A stretch of DNA of 64,000 nt from Trematomus loennbergii (lineage: Eukaryota > Chordata > Actinopteri > Perciformes > Nototheniidae), in NCBI GenBank assembly GCA_012861695.1, contig JAAOOA010000002.1, positions 17,026,303 through 17,090,302 of the forward strand, in the 5' to 3' direction. The position numbers and the translations under genes were made by a program. Shown in pieces: positions 34,251 through 45,950 of the stretch. Numbering within the stretch: the stretch's first letter is position 1; each line of letters begins with the position of its first letter. Under the pieces are notes generated by a model. The model was not told where the DNA came from, did no database searches, and saw nothing but the letters and a program-made list of their open reading frames with translations.

Positions 34251-35112
34251 CAGTGGTTCTCAACTGGTCAGGCCTCGGGACCCACTTTTTCCTTTGTCAA
34301 TAAATCGCGACCCGAAATTGTGAACCACTCAAATCTATTCAACAAAGAATCGTGCTGTAATATATACGCTTTTCAGCATACATTATTAAAGTGAATTACA
34401 GGGCATATATCTCTTGTATCCCTTCACAGAACTAAAGTATGATGGAATCAAAGATGAACTGTATAACACAAAAGACACACATGCTGAAAACCCAACCCGG
34501 GGGGGTCTGGGGGATTTTAGAAATACTAACATATAAACTACGCATTCTGGTACACTCTGAGAAGAAAATAAATAAATGTATTACAACCCGACATATTAAT
34601 AATATTTTATGCCATTGTTTGTTTTTCACTTTGTTCTGACAGCTGAACTTGCTGCTCCACACAGAGAGAAGAGCAAAGAGGAGAGAGTCTGTGAATTAAT
34701 TTAAATTGTGGGTAAGGGTAGGTAGCCCCCATTGTTCTGTGACCTGTCAATCATCAAACCGGGGGTCATATTTCATTATGTGTTCATTTTTATCTGAAGT
34801 TGTACCCATGGATGTATAAAGAGTAGTTCTACCGCAGTTATCCTCCATGGGGACTTCCGGCAACAATCTTGATTCTGATTGGCCAGAAGACTCGAAAAAA
34901 CATCAGCAAAGATGTTTTATTGAGAAGATGATCACTACATGACAGAAGTTTTCAAAACAGTTTATGGTCTCCGGTACTTCCAGTCCAACTCCTACACACA
35001 CAGCGTTAAAAAAAATGTTTCAATTTTTTTTCTTCACTCAAACATCTGTGACCCACTTGAAACGGGTCCACGACCCACTTTTGGGTCGCGACCCACCAGT
35101 TGAGAACCACTG
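34251..35112. mobile_element. Non-autonomous hAT-type DNA transposon, 862 bp
   Basis: Seen: left end CAGTGGTTCTCAACTGGT (34251-34268) is the exact reverse complement of the right end ACCAGTTGAGAACCACTG (35095-35112), an 18-base perfect terminal inverted repeat. Less perfect GGGACCCAC / GGGTCGCGACCC blocks lie inside. It is flanked by 8-base direct repeats ATCTAAGG (34243-34250) and CTCTAAGG (35113-35120), 7 of 8 identical. Known: CAGTGGTTCTCAA ends plus an 8-bp target duplication are the hallmark of Charlie-like hAT elements. No transposase frame is present, so it depended on enzyme from elsewhere. Short open frames inside (34432-34662, 34439-34639, 34964-35332) are not genes. Confidence 0.9.
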
Positions 35113-35389
35113 CTCTAAGGGAACACATTATTGCTGCTATAGTGTCAGAGTTTCTTTAGCACACTATCTGTTTTCCTGTCACATGCTGGGAATCATAGCG
35201 ATACGGACTTTCCTGCTCTTGACATTTTGGCGTCAGAGTGCATGTTTTGATGATTCATGCTCTCCAAATGAACGTCATTACTTTAAGATAAATGGCCAGC
35301 CCTCGACCTTGACGCTCATGCTTTCGTACTAGTTTTTGGACAGAGCCTTTAAATACATAAATATATTATTTATGTGTGCTTAAGTTACT

Positions 35390-35690
35390 GCTGTTGTTGT
35401 CTCAGCACATGCAAAGGCCAGAGCCGTGGCCTTGGGGCCAGGCGACAGCACACTTTGTCATGTTTTTTCATTCTCATGCATAATTAAAAAACTTAAATTA
35501 CTTGCCATGTTCGAAATTATAATGCTGCAGGAAACAGGCGACATGGAAATGTATTTTATTTTTCATGAGACTGACAGGAAATCAATTAATCCTGATGTAT
35601 TATTTTATGCTGGACAGGCTGCAGGAGAGAGAGGATGGAGATTGGCTACAGCTGTTCTCATTGGTGCAGCCGTATATTATAGCTGACAGC
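35390..35690. promoter_or_regulatory. Enhancer-like block with POU-homeodomain composite site
   Basis: Seen: ATGCATAATTA at 35476-35486, matching the class III POU (BRN-type) site where ATGCAT and TAATTA overlap. A second homeodomain string, AATCAATTAATCC, lies near 35579-35591. The block is repeat-free although it lies between the hAT element and later repeats. Inferred regulatory element, possibly neural by motif type. Confidence 0.38.
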
Positions 35691-36127
35691 TTCTGAGGAA
35701 AATGGCTGAGGGGTATCAGGCAGGTGACTCGACTGTAAAAAGAATAACACTGTGGGATACAAACTGTTCTCGGAGACTGATATAAGATTTGTGGTGGTGA
35801 AGAGGCACTTTACTGCCGCGCTGCATGTGCTGTTGGTTTTGCCATATTTTTTCCTACATCGGCTTTCTGTCACTTTTTATGATGAAGTTCTCTGAAGCGT
35901 GTGTTATTTTCTCTCCCTGTGTGCTAGGAGTTGTTGTTGTCATACAGCTTCTTGTGCTAGACCTTATTCGGATGTATTTTTCATGAGTTTACAATAAACC
36001 ATCGTTTGTGTACATTTTTCATGAGAATATTTTTACTTATCAGTAATTGTAGTAATTGGTAAACAGTTTTTATTTTTTAACTACACATTTCAAATGCCAT
36101 TAGATAATGGATAATTTGATCTTCATT
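35691..36127. other. Non-coding DNA, no gene seen
   Basis: Unique sequence; nothing recognised. Confidence 0.5.
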
Positions 36128-36266
36128 ACCTTCCCTGAGGAGGTTATGTTTATCGGAACATTTTGTTTGTTGGTTTGTTTGTCAGGCGAATATAGAAGAA
36201 CTACTCAAAAGATTTTCACGATACTTGGTGGAAGAGTGTAGCGTGGGCCAAGGAAAAACACATAAC
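36128..36266 (+). repeat. Fragment of a widespread degenerate repeat (family R5)
   Basis: Seen: CCCTGAGGAGGTTATGTTT, TTTGTTTGTTGGTTTGTTTG, GAACTACTCAAAAGATTTTC and TACTTGGTGGAAGAGTG, then GGGCCAAGGAAAAAC. From recall, many animal genomes carry an element with GAGGAGGTTATGTTTTC, an ACAAAAACTACTG string, and ACTTGGTGGAGGATGGG followed by GGGCCAAGGAA. Class and name not known to me; diverged and truncated. Confidence 0.6.
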
Positions 36267-36565
36267 AACTCGGAGCCAATCAAACCAGGCTTAGTCCTAC
36301 TCTTCGGGAGTGACATTCCAGGTAACTCAATGAAAATAGACGGTTTCACCCCAAACTAGAAGGGCAAACGGAGAGCCTCCACCAATACCAAACGCCCTAT
36401 CTCACAATGTTCTTTACAGTTATACAACAATCAGAGAATAATATAGAAGCAAACAGCTATTTGCAATTGAAAGATAACTGGTTATGGCGTCCTGAGCAGA
36501 CTATGAAGTGACACTCCTGTTTGTGTTGTATCCATGCTTCTCTGTTCTTTGTTTTATGTAACAAA

Positions 36566-36779
36566 GAGAGGCGTGTGGTGCAGTGGGTTGTGCGTTGGTG
36601 TTCGGATGGTGTTCGGATCAGGGGGTCACAGGTTCAAACCCCACTGCAGTCAGCATGTCGTTGTGTCCCTGGGCAAGACACTTCACCCCAAATTGCTCCT
36701 GTGGGGATTGCCCACAGTATTGAGTATGTAAGTCGCTTTGGATAAAAGCGTCTAACAAGTGACATGTAATGTAATGTAG
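36566..36779 (+). mobile_element. tRNA-derived SINE (acanthomorph type)
   Basis: Seen: a pol III A-box-like GTGGTGCAGTGGG (about 36575-36587), a B-box GGTTCAAACCC at 36631-36641, a body with GGGCAAGACACTTCACCCC, then GTAAGTCGCTTTGGATAAAA, and a 3' tail of GTAAT-like units (36764-36779). Known: this layout is that of abundant tRNA-headed SINEs of spiny-rayed fishes. An 11-base unit GGTGTTCGGAT is tandemly duplicated between the boxes (36597-36607, 36608-36618). No clear target-site duplication was found. Open frames crossing it (36521-36745) are spurious. Confidence 0.88.
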
Positions 36780-39619
36780 ATTCACATGTGTAGGTTAAAA
36801 TAAACATAACTTATTGTTATAGTGGATGTGTAAATAAAAAAACGTAAAGTTTATTAGTTTTCATCTCTTTGAAGCATTATTAAAGCACAAGTGTATGTCT
36901 GTGCATGAATCTGTCCACTATAAATCAGAAAAAATCATATCTTGTGCTGAGGCATCTACATATACTTTTTGTTTATGAGCTGACAGCTTGATTTAAAAGG
37001 CAAATGTCTGCCGTCAGATGGAACAGCTCATAATAAATGTGCCAGGTTAGTGGTTCGCGAGTTGCACGGCAGCATATGATTGGTTTATCACTCTCAGCTC
37101 TAGTTAATGGACCCCTTTTATGAATGAAGGGAGACGCCACCACTCAGTTCTTGTTTATAGCCAGATGAAGTGTACATTTACTCAACTTCCTGTATCATCG
37201 CTGTCAAATATTGAGCCGTACATTTTATTTTGCTTCCTCCGTAATTCACATATATGGCAAGACTTAAAACACCTGCTTTCATTTTTATATCTATTAATTC
37301 AGGAGTTTACAGATGTTGTGTAGAAGCAAACCAAATGAATAGTGCCAATCAAATGTATTAAAATGAAGACGGAACATTTTAAAATGTAACTTCTTCTGAG
37401 AGAGGGATTGTAAAGGAATAGATAAACTACATTTTGAAAATGCGTTTTACACAAAACACAAAATAGGATATCTGATGGATTATGAGCCCACCCCACCCAC
37501 AGTCAAATTAAAAATGTCTTGTGTGGATGACATGTGTGGTGACACACACCAGATAACATGATGCAGCGTCCTGCAGAGGTCAGATAACACTTCACCGGTG
37601 AACCAGGCGAGCCGTATTACTCACTGCCACAACATCAACGAGGACGAACACACAAAAAGGAATTGTAAATGATTCAGGGAACTGACGGCATCCAGGTTTT
37701 TTTCCTCTTCTCTGGGTTAATTCATTGGATGAAACGTTGTGGCACATGATGTGTCATATATCAAAGGCAGGGCATCAGTAATCTTTGCTCAAGGGCATGG
37801 ATAACAGGCAGATAGACATGTGAATGAGATGGAGAGGGGGTTGGTGAGCGACTCATCCCTTTCTGCCATCACCACAGAGAAGATAGAGGAAGATTTATGG
37901 GACATCACGGACCACATACTAGCAGGCTGACCATCTTCTATGTGAACCCCTCCCTCCCACAATCCCCCATCTTGTTTTAAAAAAACAAAAACAGGAACAT
38001 CCTAGCAAGCAGTTTACTCGTTTATAAGATATTTGGATACGTAATTGTTCTGTTTTCCTTTACTCCTTAGGCAGCCATGTAGTATTTAGTGATTAGGTCA
38101 AAGTTATCCAACCTGCGTCGCCTTCTTTCGTCCGTAATTCCACATTTTGAAAGCCGTGCTGCAGGTACCGCCCACTGCAGAGTGATTGGTCAAAACACTG
38201 GTGCATGCTCAATGATTGACACCGATAAAACTGCATGACTAACTCTGTGTTCGTGCTGCCTGACATACATCCTTCTCACGCCTTGTGGTTAAAATAATCT
38301 AATTTCTCCAGGGATTTCCAAACAAAGAGGTCCAACACAAGCATATCTAATGTTCAGGATATCTGTATTTGTTTTAACACATTAGCAACCTATTGAAGTT
38401 TGATAAACACAGATGGTTTGGAAACCGTCCAGTTTCCAAAAGAACGGCACCAAACACAATAGTATTACGCATGACTTAATTACCATCATCTGTAATACTG
38501 CTGTCACTTTGACTCCACCTTGGTTGCTTGGAAAATGCTAAACAAAGTCTTGCACGTGACAGAAAGTAGTGACAGTAATACATTTATATTTGAATTGAGT
38601 TAGATCACTGAGGTAGCAATGTTATGGCCTGTCTGATGGGATGTATTCTGATCCACAGTGATTAGAACTGTGAGGACAGATGATCACTGAGGAAAACGCC
38701 TCCCATCTTTCCTGGAAGAGAAGTCGTCACATCTGCCTCGCAGGTCGTAGATGACTTCTGAGGATCACAGCTTGTGCCCTCCCTCGGGAAACATTCATGT
38801 GTTATCATCAGTCATTACAAAACGTCTTTATAAATTAAATGTTAACGTCCCTCTGGGTGTATCAACTGCACTGTACACAACAGAAATATCTTGTAGTGCT
38901 TTTCAGCTTTTGAAAATTAGGATGTGCTACTTTTGTTGAAACTACAATAATGAAACTTTTCTTTACGCTATAGTACAAGTCTTTATGGCTGTACACTGCC
39001 AGGTTGGGCTATTTGGCAGGCAGAATGCACAAATCAGCGAACAACCTCAGGGAGCAGGAAGAAACCATTGCAGACATTCTGCCAAAGTACCAAATCATTT
39101 CAGGTAACAATTACGGTAAAGGCCCATGCCCTTCAGCACAACTTATACTGAAGAAAAAAAGCATGCAACATAGCCAAATACTTAATCTTCCAAGATATTA
39201 AACATTTGAGTCCTTTTCTTTGTTGCTCTTGTGCTTCATGTGTGCACAAACCATACATCACATTCAGTCAATCACGCTGCACTTTGGATGTTCCCTGTAG
39301 CAAAGACCCGCCATCTTTCACATAACTCTGCTAATTGACCTGAGTGACCGATGAGAACTGGGTGAATTATATCATCTACAGAGAGTACTCACTTGTAACA
39401 TAGCAGTGTAAGGAAACCTGTGAAAAACATGAATATATTCAGAAATATGCCTCTTTTCTGAATTCTATTTCGCTGCCTTTGATCGTTAAGTTGGCATGTT
39501 CAGTTTTTACTTGGCAGGCATTTATGGCCTTGTGATATAGATCGCAGTCAAGGAACAGAAACAGGACAAACCATAACCCTATTACGTATCAGGTTGCTTG
39601 TCAGGAACTAGTGAACTTT
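36780..39619. other. Non-coding DNA, no gene seen
   Basis: Mostly unique AT-rich sequence. 38093-38105 reads AGGTCAAAGTTAT, a degenerate nuclear-receptor DR1. 37800-37960 and 38640-38800 have somewhat more complex texture. Short open frames (37120-37323, 37299-37496, 38751-38939, 39004-39201) are not supported as genes. Confidence 0.5.
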
Positions 39620-40520
39620 TCTTTGACACATCATTCACACTGTGACGGCATCTAAAGGACAGTGGAATCAACTTAAAAGCTGGGAAACAAAGTGAGTATG
39701 CCGACTCTACTCACATCTGTTCATGTACCTGTCAGGATCTGTGAGCCGAAAGAGGAAGTGGCTGTGTTCGTCGGTGATATCCTTCCTCTCAGCAGCGGCG
39801 AGGGAGAACGCCCTGCTCACACAAAGGGTAGCCTCACTCCTTCGCACTGTTTATTTTTAGTCATAACATCCACTACAATTGAAAGTATGGGTCAAGGTGA
39901 GGCTAGGACACTTGTGTGGGGAGGGTGCCTGAGGAACAACAAACAGATGTTCTTTGATGATAATTGCAGAGAAGGGAAAAGCAGTGTGGAGGGAAGGCTC
40001 GTAAAGCGTCACTTGTTGAAGCCGTCCCTCCTGCCCGCTGCCCCCTCGGAAGCCCTGTGGCGGTATGTTGTTTAGCCCCAGGAGTCAGAGTGGGCCTGCT
40101 GGTGCCATTACCCTTACTCGCCAGAGGTGACATCTGCTCATAGTAGCAGCCACCAATTTGAATGCCAATATCCTCGCCTTGAACCGACCTGGAGGAACGG
40201 TAGGGGGAAAAAAGTTTGTGTCAGTCGGTGACAATCTTTCTTAACATGAAAGGTTAGGGAGCCACAGCCCTTAATCAAGTGTGGCTGTCAGCAGGCCCCT
40301 TTAAAATGGAGCTGTAAAGACAGGCTGCCAGTGTTACAGCCGATGAGCGCTAGCACTGAATGATTGATTTGTGTAAATCATTTTCTTTTTTGCTCTCTCC
40401 TCTCTTTTATGAGCATCAGTAGCGGTGGAGGATGGTGAGGATACCATCATGGGATTAAGTATAGCTCCTCCAGGCTGTCTTGGTGATTAATGAGCTGCCA
40501 TAGCATTCCCAACTGTCACT
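39620..40520. promoter_or_regulatory. Possibly conserved non-coding region
   Basis: Seen: repeat-free, GC-richer sequence ending in a dyad TGATTT-GTGT-AAATCA at 40365-40380. A 127-codon plus frame (39692-40075) is mirrored by a minus frame (39903-40133). It begins in a plausible AUG context but shows no domain, signal peptide or splice pattern I recognise. Inferred regulatory, low certainty. Confidence 0.25.
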
Positions 40521-41999
40521 AAGAGGAGCATGGGTTCAACCCATGTCTAGACTGATGATACAGAAGATAAAAATCAGTTGTGTCATCATGTCATTAATGT
40601 CCTGTAGTTCTGATGTTGATTTAGCAAGTTGCCAATCACCCTCAGGGGATTGCAACACTGGCTATATTGAAGTCCAAATTGCTTCATATCTACAACATAT
40701 TCTAGGACAAATGTATATTAGCATTATTGATTTATATTAGTTTTACTGTTTGTGTTACAGCAGCATCCATGCAGTTTAGCATTTCATTTTGGCAAAGTTG
40801 TGTTAACACAATATTCATATTTGTTTTCCCTCTTCAAGCAAAATGTACTAGCATACTGCGGCAAACAGCAGGCAGGAAAACGTGTGGGCAGCATGGCAAG
40901 CAAAGGCAGCTTTAGCTATTTTGCCTGGCTAGATTCTATTAGCATTTCACAAATTACCAAACACTCCATTGTATTAATCCTCAATCCTTGTCTGTGCGTT
41001 CATTAACAGCCTAATCTGCTTTTTGTATTCTGTCATAATGAAATAATTCTTATAAGACATGCCAAAAATGATTCCCACACTGTTTTGCTAACCACAGTTT
41101 ACTCGGATTGAATGGTACAAAATACAAGAGCCCAAAAGTCCATTGCCTGGAGTAGACAGCAATGTGCCCCATTTAAATCACTCCTTTTTTAATTAGTACT
41201 TTCTATCTCAAATATTGATGGAACAATTGGTCTCCCCTAACAGTTGGCTACATGTCTTGTTCAGCAGATTCTCCAGAGATTCTCTATGTCTTGTTTTAGA
41301 GATCGTCCCTTGTAATGTCTTCTGACCTTTTGCATTGAACTAGAAAGCTGTGCAGGGGGCTGTGAGCAGAGCAAGTACACAGGAAATTGAGCCGCTCTAC
41401 ATCTATCTCTCCCCAAGGAGTGTCGTGTTTCTCTTTCCACCATTTATTTGAAAGCTATCATTTCCTGGGATTCATCGCTGAAAAATGGCATTGATTCTCC
41501 GGATGATAGATGCTAAGTGTCCTCCTATCGACATGCCTATTGACAGGGCTGCGTAAATTCTGCATCTTATTACCCCCCCCCCCCTCCGGATAAATGATAC
41601 ACCTTGTGAACAGGGAGGATGTAGCTGGGTCGATGGCAGAGTCTGAGCATCTCCTACAATAGCGAGTGTCACTTCTGACCAGCGTGATTCATTTTGTCAG
41701 AAAACACCTTATCACTCACTTCGCTGAATAATTAAACATAATAAGAGTGACAGGAGATAACGTCCCATTGCAATGTAAGCGGGGTAAACATTAGAATGAC
41801 TACATACTGTTATATTCAGCTACTGTAGGAAGGTCAAATCTTAATCTAAGGGTGTTTTTGAATATAATATCCCTGTCTAGAAAGTTTGCTGTAGCATTAA
41901 AATGACTTATGTAAAGCCTTAAACCTACTGCATGTGCTGTGAAGCAACTCGTTTCTTTACTGCATTGTTTACAAGGGCTATTTTTCTCTGACTCTAAGG
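40521..41999. other. Non-coding DNA with a poly(C) run
   Basis: No gene seen. A 12-base poly(C) run sits at 41573-41584. Around 41440-41760 the sequence is moderately complex. Overlapping frames (40543-41006 +, 41261-41672 -) show no domain. Confidence 0.5.
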
Positions 42000-42430
42000 T
42001 TTATTGCATCTTAATCCTAGCCTTTTGTAGCGCTGCCTGCAAGGACGTTAAATAATGTCCCACTGCCAAGCGTTTTCTCCATCTCAATTTGTTTTATAGT
42101 AATACACAATTTAACCTTCAGAATAGCATTTGCAGGTCCATAACACTTGGAACAGGTGTAATTTTTCTAACAAACAGAGCTGCAATGTGACCCTATTTAT
42201 CTCTGTTGCTTATAATGCACTGTATTAATCTGTGGGCCATTCACAACCCATTATTTCAGCAGGGCAATAATTCACTCTTATTGTTCAGCCTCCCTACTGA
42301 AGGAAATCTTTGTCGTCCAGTTGTGCTTTAGTGTTCCACCCTGCAGCTGTTGTGTGGGATCTGTGGGAGTTTGCCTTTGTTGCCTTTTGCATGAGAATCC
42401 ATGAAGCATCAAATGTTATGGAGAGTGAAA
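42000..42430. promoter_or_regulatory. Enhancer-like block (candidate CNE)
   Basis: Seen: long repeat-free, mixed-composition sequence without notable open frames on either strand and with AACAGGTGTAA near 42153 (E-box/T-box-like) and CAATAATTCACT near 42265. The absence of even short chance frames makes coding unlikely. Inferred conserved element. Confidence 0.35.
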
Positions 42431-42689
42431 TGGCCTCTTGTGAATCAGCCTCTTTTTAAAATGAGAATTTCCTGGCTTGATTGATCTCAGTGATTTGTGT
42501 TTGAGGCTCTTCTGGTGGAAAACAGTAGTCATTTTTTGCTCATAATATTCTATATCACCATAGGCAGTCTAAGTAATCAGCGCTAAATGATCTCACACAG
42601 GAGACATAATTGCAGTTTTAAATACCAACAGCTTGTGAAAGTAGTCAAACAATCTGTGATCCATTAAGTAAGGGATAAAACTAAATCCA
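42431..42689. other. Spacer between enhancer-like blocks
   Basis: Unique AT-rich sequence; nothing specific seen. Confidence 0.45.
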
Positions 42690-43200
42690 GCCATAATTGT
42701 ATCATTTCATCGAGACAATTTCCCCCTCCTGATTAGAGAAACTGTGAAGACCTTTTAGATTTAAGCTGCAGCTAAAAGCTGTGTGCTTTCTGCAAGTTCA
42801 ACCTCTGAGCCAACGATGCTCCCCCTTGTTTCGAAGATAAATTAGCAGCTTCTAAATAATGCAGTGAACCCTAATTCTCTTTGATTAGTAGTGAGTTAGA
42901 TGATGGCGACCCATTGAAATTGGTCATCAGCATAAATAACGAGCGAATGAACTGATAAAATGCAAAGTCCTCGGCCATCATAAATCAAATGGAATCCACT
43001 GGCTGTGGAAGCGGGTGGAATTAGAAGTCCATGCTCCTATTAATTATGTTGCCTTGTGAAGGCGACAGCGTGATAAATCAGCGCTGAAAGGCCCTTCACT
43101 GGCTGTGTCTGAGGAGTTAGACTGCCTGCAAATTGCTTTGTGTATGCTCCTAATTGTTTCTTAAATAACCCTCCTTTTTGAGGCAGGTTGGAAAGGTAGT
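42690..43200. promoter_or_regulatory. Strongest candidate conserved enhancer in the window
   Basis: Seen: about 500 bases of dense, repeat-free sequence with many AT cores set in GC-containing spacers: GCATAAATAACG near 42931, CATCATAAATCAAATGG near 42977-42993, ATTAATTA at 43039-43046 (homeodomain palindrome), TGATAAATCAGCGC near 43071-43084 and CCTAATTGTTTC near 43149-43160. No open frame of note on either strand. This even spread of homeodomain-like cores is the typical texture of deeply conserved vertebrate enhancers. Conservation itself is inferred, not shown. Confidence 0.45.
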
Positions 43201-43699
43201 CTACCAAGAAGGGTCAAGGAAGTCAGTGCCGCTGACTCTCCAAGATAACAATAAAGAGAATTATCCCTCTCTTTTTTCGCTGTAATTTTCCCAATGTGTT
43301 TTAATTGCTGTAAGCCACAGTATAAACGAAGAATATATAGTTAATACAAAAAACAAACAATAAAAGAGGTATAAATACATAAGATAAACGGACCAAATAA
43401 CTAAGAAGTGAAATGGAAAATCCATCTTACAAATGTATATTTATATTACTATATATACTTACTGTCAATACATAAGCACATGTGCTTAAATATACAATAC
43501 TTTAGACTCTGAGGTCTCATCGTTACACACCTGTGGCAGATGCAGATGTTTTTCTCTTTAATCCCTATCTTACATTCAGCACTTTGGTCATTGACTTACA
43601 GCCAATATGTTGATCCATAGAAAATGTGCTTTTAAAAAAATTGTAATCTTTCAAATCATTAGGAGTTACCACAACAGTATTGGACACTTTATTTGATAA
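43201..43699. other. AT-rich non-coding DNA
   Basis: AT-rich and partly A-rich (43320-43440), possibly a decayed repeat, but no family recognised. No gene seen. Confidence 0.5.
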
Positions 43700-44250
43700 A
43701 TAGCGCCTTCACTTTGATGATTTCCCTCTTAGCCTATTCTCCTGTGCTTTATAACCACGTGCCACTCTTTTTCACAACTGCTATTATTTAAGTCCACCTC
43801 TCTAGAGCCATGTCCAACGTCATATTTGCGCCCCTCTTGTGTAATATTTCCCTGCAATGGCTTTTTATGGTGGCCAAATAACATAAAATGGGTAAATTAC
43901 TTTAACTTTCGAGGCATGTAATAACGATCAGACCTCCGAGGAGCGTGTAATTAATGGGAATACTGATGCAGTCATGAGCCATTGCTCATTAAAGTACAAC
44001 CAACTTTAAAAATCTCTGAATTTTGCCCAAGAACTTAATTTGTATTTGTTGAGCAGCGGACATCGTTGAGCTTGAAATGTAGAGTTTCCAGAGTATTTAG
44101 CAGGAAAAGGCAGTCAAGTTAAATTGTGTGTGCTGCCTGAAATGCCAGCGGTCATGCAATGTCAGTGTATGGCTTTGTGCCCATGTCTGCTGTCAGTGTG
44201 TGTGATGAAGGGCTTCAGTGCTTTGAGTGCTTTGATCCACTGACAGTTAT
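43700..44250. promoter_or_regulatory. Enhancer-like block with TAATTAAT site
   Basis: Seen: TAATTAAT at 43948-43955 (homeodomain palindrome) in complex, repeat-free sequence with no notable open frame. With the blocks at 42.0 and 42.7 kb it forms a cluster of about 2.2 kb. Inferred regulatory. Confidence 0.36.
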
Positions 44251-44643
44251 GCAGAGGAAGATGTGTGTGTACGTGTAGTAGGGCAAATACTGAATGTTGT
44301 CATTATAGATTAGCTTTTCTGACTAAACATGTAGCCTTTAAAATGTCAGAACATAATGATGAGGACCTATTGGCCTACACAATCTAACAGTTTTTGTGAT
44401 TATTAATGCAAAAATAATGAATATCACACTCAAATACTAAAACTGAGCATATATTTAAATAATGGAAGCCGTTAGCCGCTAGCTTAGCTAACTTGCTAGT
44501 CAGGAAGTAAAATTCACCTCTATTATTATTACTTGACTTTAGTCTAAGATTACTTGGTGTGTAAGAGTATCAGCAATAACCAAATGCAAGATATACAATT
44601 CCAAATACTGTATATAAAAAAATATTTGTAATTATTTTAAATA
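44251..44643. other. AT-rich non-coding DNA
   Basis: Unique AT-rich sequence; a GTTAGCCGCTAGCTTAGC-like string near 44472-44489 recalls GCTAGC-rich fish repeats but is too short to assign. Confidence 0.45.
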
Positions 44644-44850
44644 GGGCTCTAACTAACATACATTTATTTTGAGAATTTATAAATTCAACGTTATGTCTTC
44701 GAAATGGAAGAAACTAGTGAGCAGTCCTAGTTCAAAATGTCTGTAACACAAATAGTTTCAGTTTACTATAAAATATGACAAAAAAGCAGCAAATTGTCAC
44801 ATTTGAAGACATGGATCTGCTTGAAAAACGACTAATGTATCTATCAAAAA
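44644..44850 (+). repeat. Degenerate R1 repeat, copy 3
   Basis: Seen: ATAGGGCTCTAACTAACAT start, TTCAGTTTACTATAAAATAT, AAGCAGCAAATTGTCACATT and a terminal ACGACTAATGTAT. From recall the element begins AGGGCTGCAACTAACGATTA and contains ATATTCAGTTTACTGTCATA, so this copy retains the left end. Same orientation as the other copies. Confidence 0.6.
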
Positions 44851-45469
44851 TATGTTACTATTAAGTTACTAAATACAGCATGTGTAGATATCTGCAGAAG
44901 TGTGTGGTGTGTGTGTGTACGTGTAGTTGGTTGCCCTTCTTCTGACATTCAGCCCCTAGTATATGTTTGAGTTTAAATAATGCTCCTGTGCGGTCGGAGG
45001 AATAATGGTGTGGACTTTCATGACATTGCGTCAGTGCCAAGGTGACTGACTCGAGGACTGATTGCTTGCTCTGTCTCTCTCTCTCTCTCTCTGTCCGTCC
45101 CCCCTTCTCACCCTGTCAATAAGCATCCTCTTGTCTGATGGAGTCACATCAGGGCACTGCAGCTGACACCATGGTGTCTTTATTTCCTGCAGCAATCCTT
45201 TTACAACACACATCAGCGGTGATTAATACACTGACAGCAGCCAGGAGGTTAACCCCCTGCTGCCAGCCAGCTACTGTTCCCGACAAACACACACTACTCA
45301 CCTTACATACCTAACTACACTGTACTGCACTTTGATATATACTGTGTATAATCAAAGAAGGGACATGATAGTGCAGGATTTTGGTTGCTTGCCCCACACT
45401 GTACACTTTAGATCTGATTGATGGGAGCAGAAAATACTTGGTATTCCAAAACAGTTTTTTACATTAAAC
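44851..45469. other. Non-coding DNA with simple repeats
   Basis: Contains a short GT-rich run near 44903-44920 and a (TC)n run at 45074-45092. The open frame 45031-45213 (-) is Arg-Glu repeats read from the TC run. No gene seen. Confidence 0.55.
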
Positions 45470-45950
45470 CAAATGGTTGCTCCCACTTGCAGCTGTCTGC
45501 TCGGTTATTAAATTGGAGGTCTTCCGATTCAAATTTATGGCATCCATTACTCAAGAATTTACATGTCCAGGTGTTGCATCTGTTTGGCTTCAGGTAGGGG
45601 TCACTTTGATTTATTAATATCCACGGTTTCATCTGCTAGACAATCACTGACATATTGTCACTTAGGGCAGCGTGTCTCTCCGTCTTTAACAGCTGTGACA
45701 ACCTGCGTGTTATTAGCTCCCTGGCTGATTATGCAGCAGCGCAGACCGAACATGTCAGCTTCTGCAGGGCGACATTACACTCTTAATGCTTATAATAACC
45801 AATAAACAGCAAATTATAGACTCGAGGCTCACTGAAGATTTTCTCATTAAATCTTTATCAACACCTGCTTACTTGTTGAACATCTCAGAAATCTCATGAT
45901 AGAGGAGATAAGTTAACAGTCTGCAGGAGTGATCGCACCATCTGGGTCAT
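45470..45950. promoter_or_regulatory. Enhancer-like block (candidate CNE)
   Basis: Seen: dense repeat-free sequence with GATTTATTAATATCC near 45607-45621, GCTGATTATGCAGCAGCGC near 45724-45742 and AATAAACA (forkhead-type) at 45801-45808. An 80-codon plus frame (45563-45805) has no domain. Inferred conserved enhancer. Confidence 0.38.

Noticed and set aside
36575..36645. tRNA gene
   Set aside because: A and B boxes are present, but no cloverleaf closes and the segment is the head of a SINE with the characteristic body and tail.
45074..45092. Arg-Glu repeat protein in the minus frame 45031-45213
   Set aside because: It is the translation of a (TC)n microsatellite.
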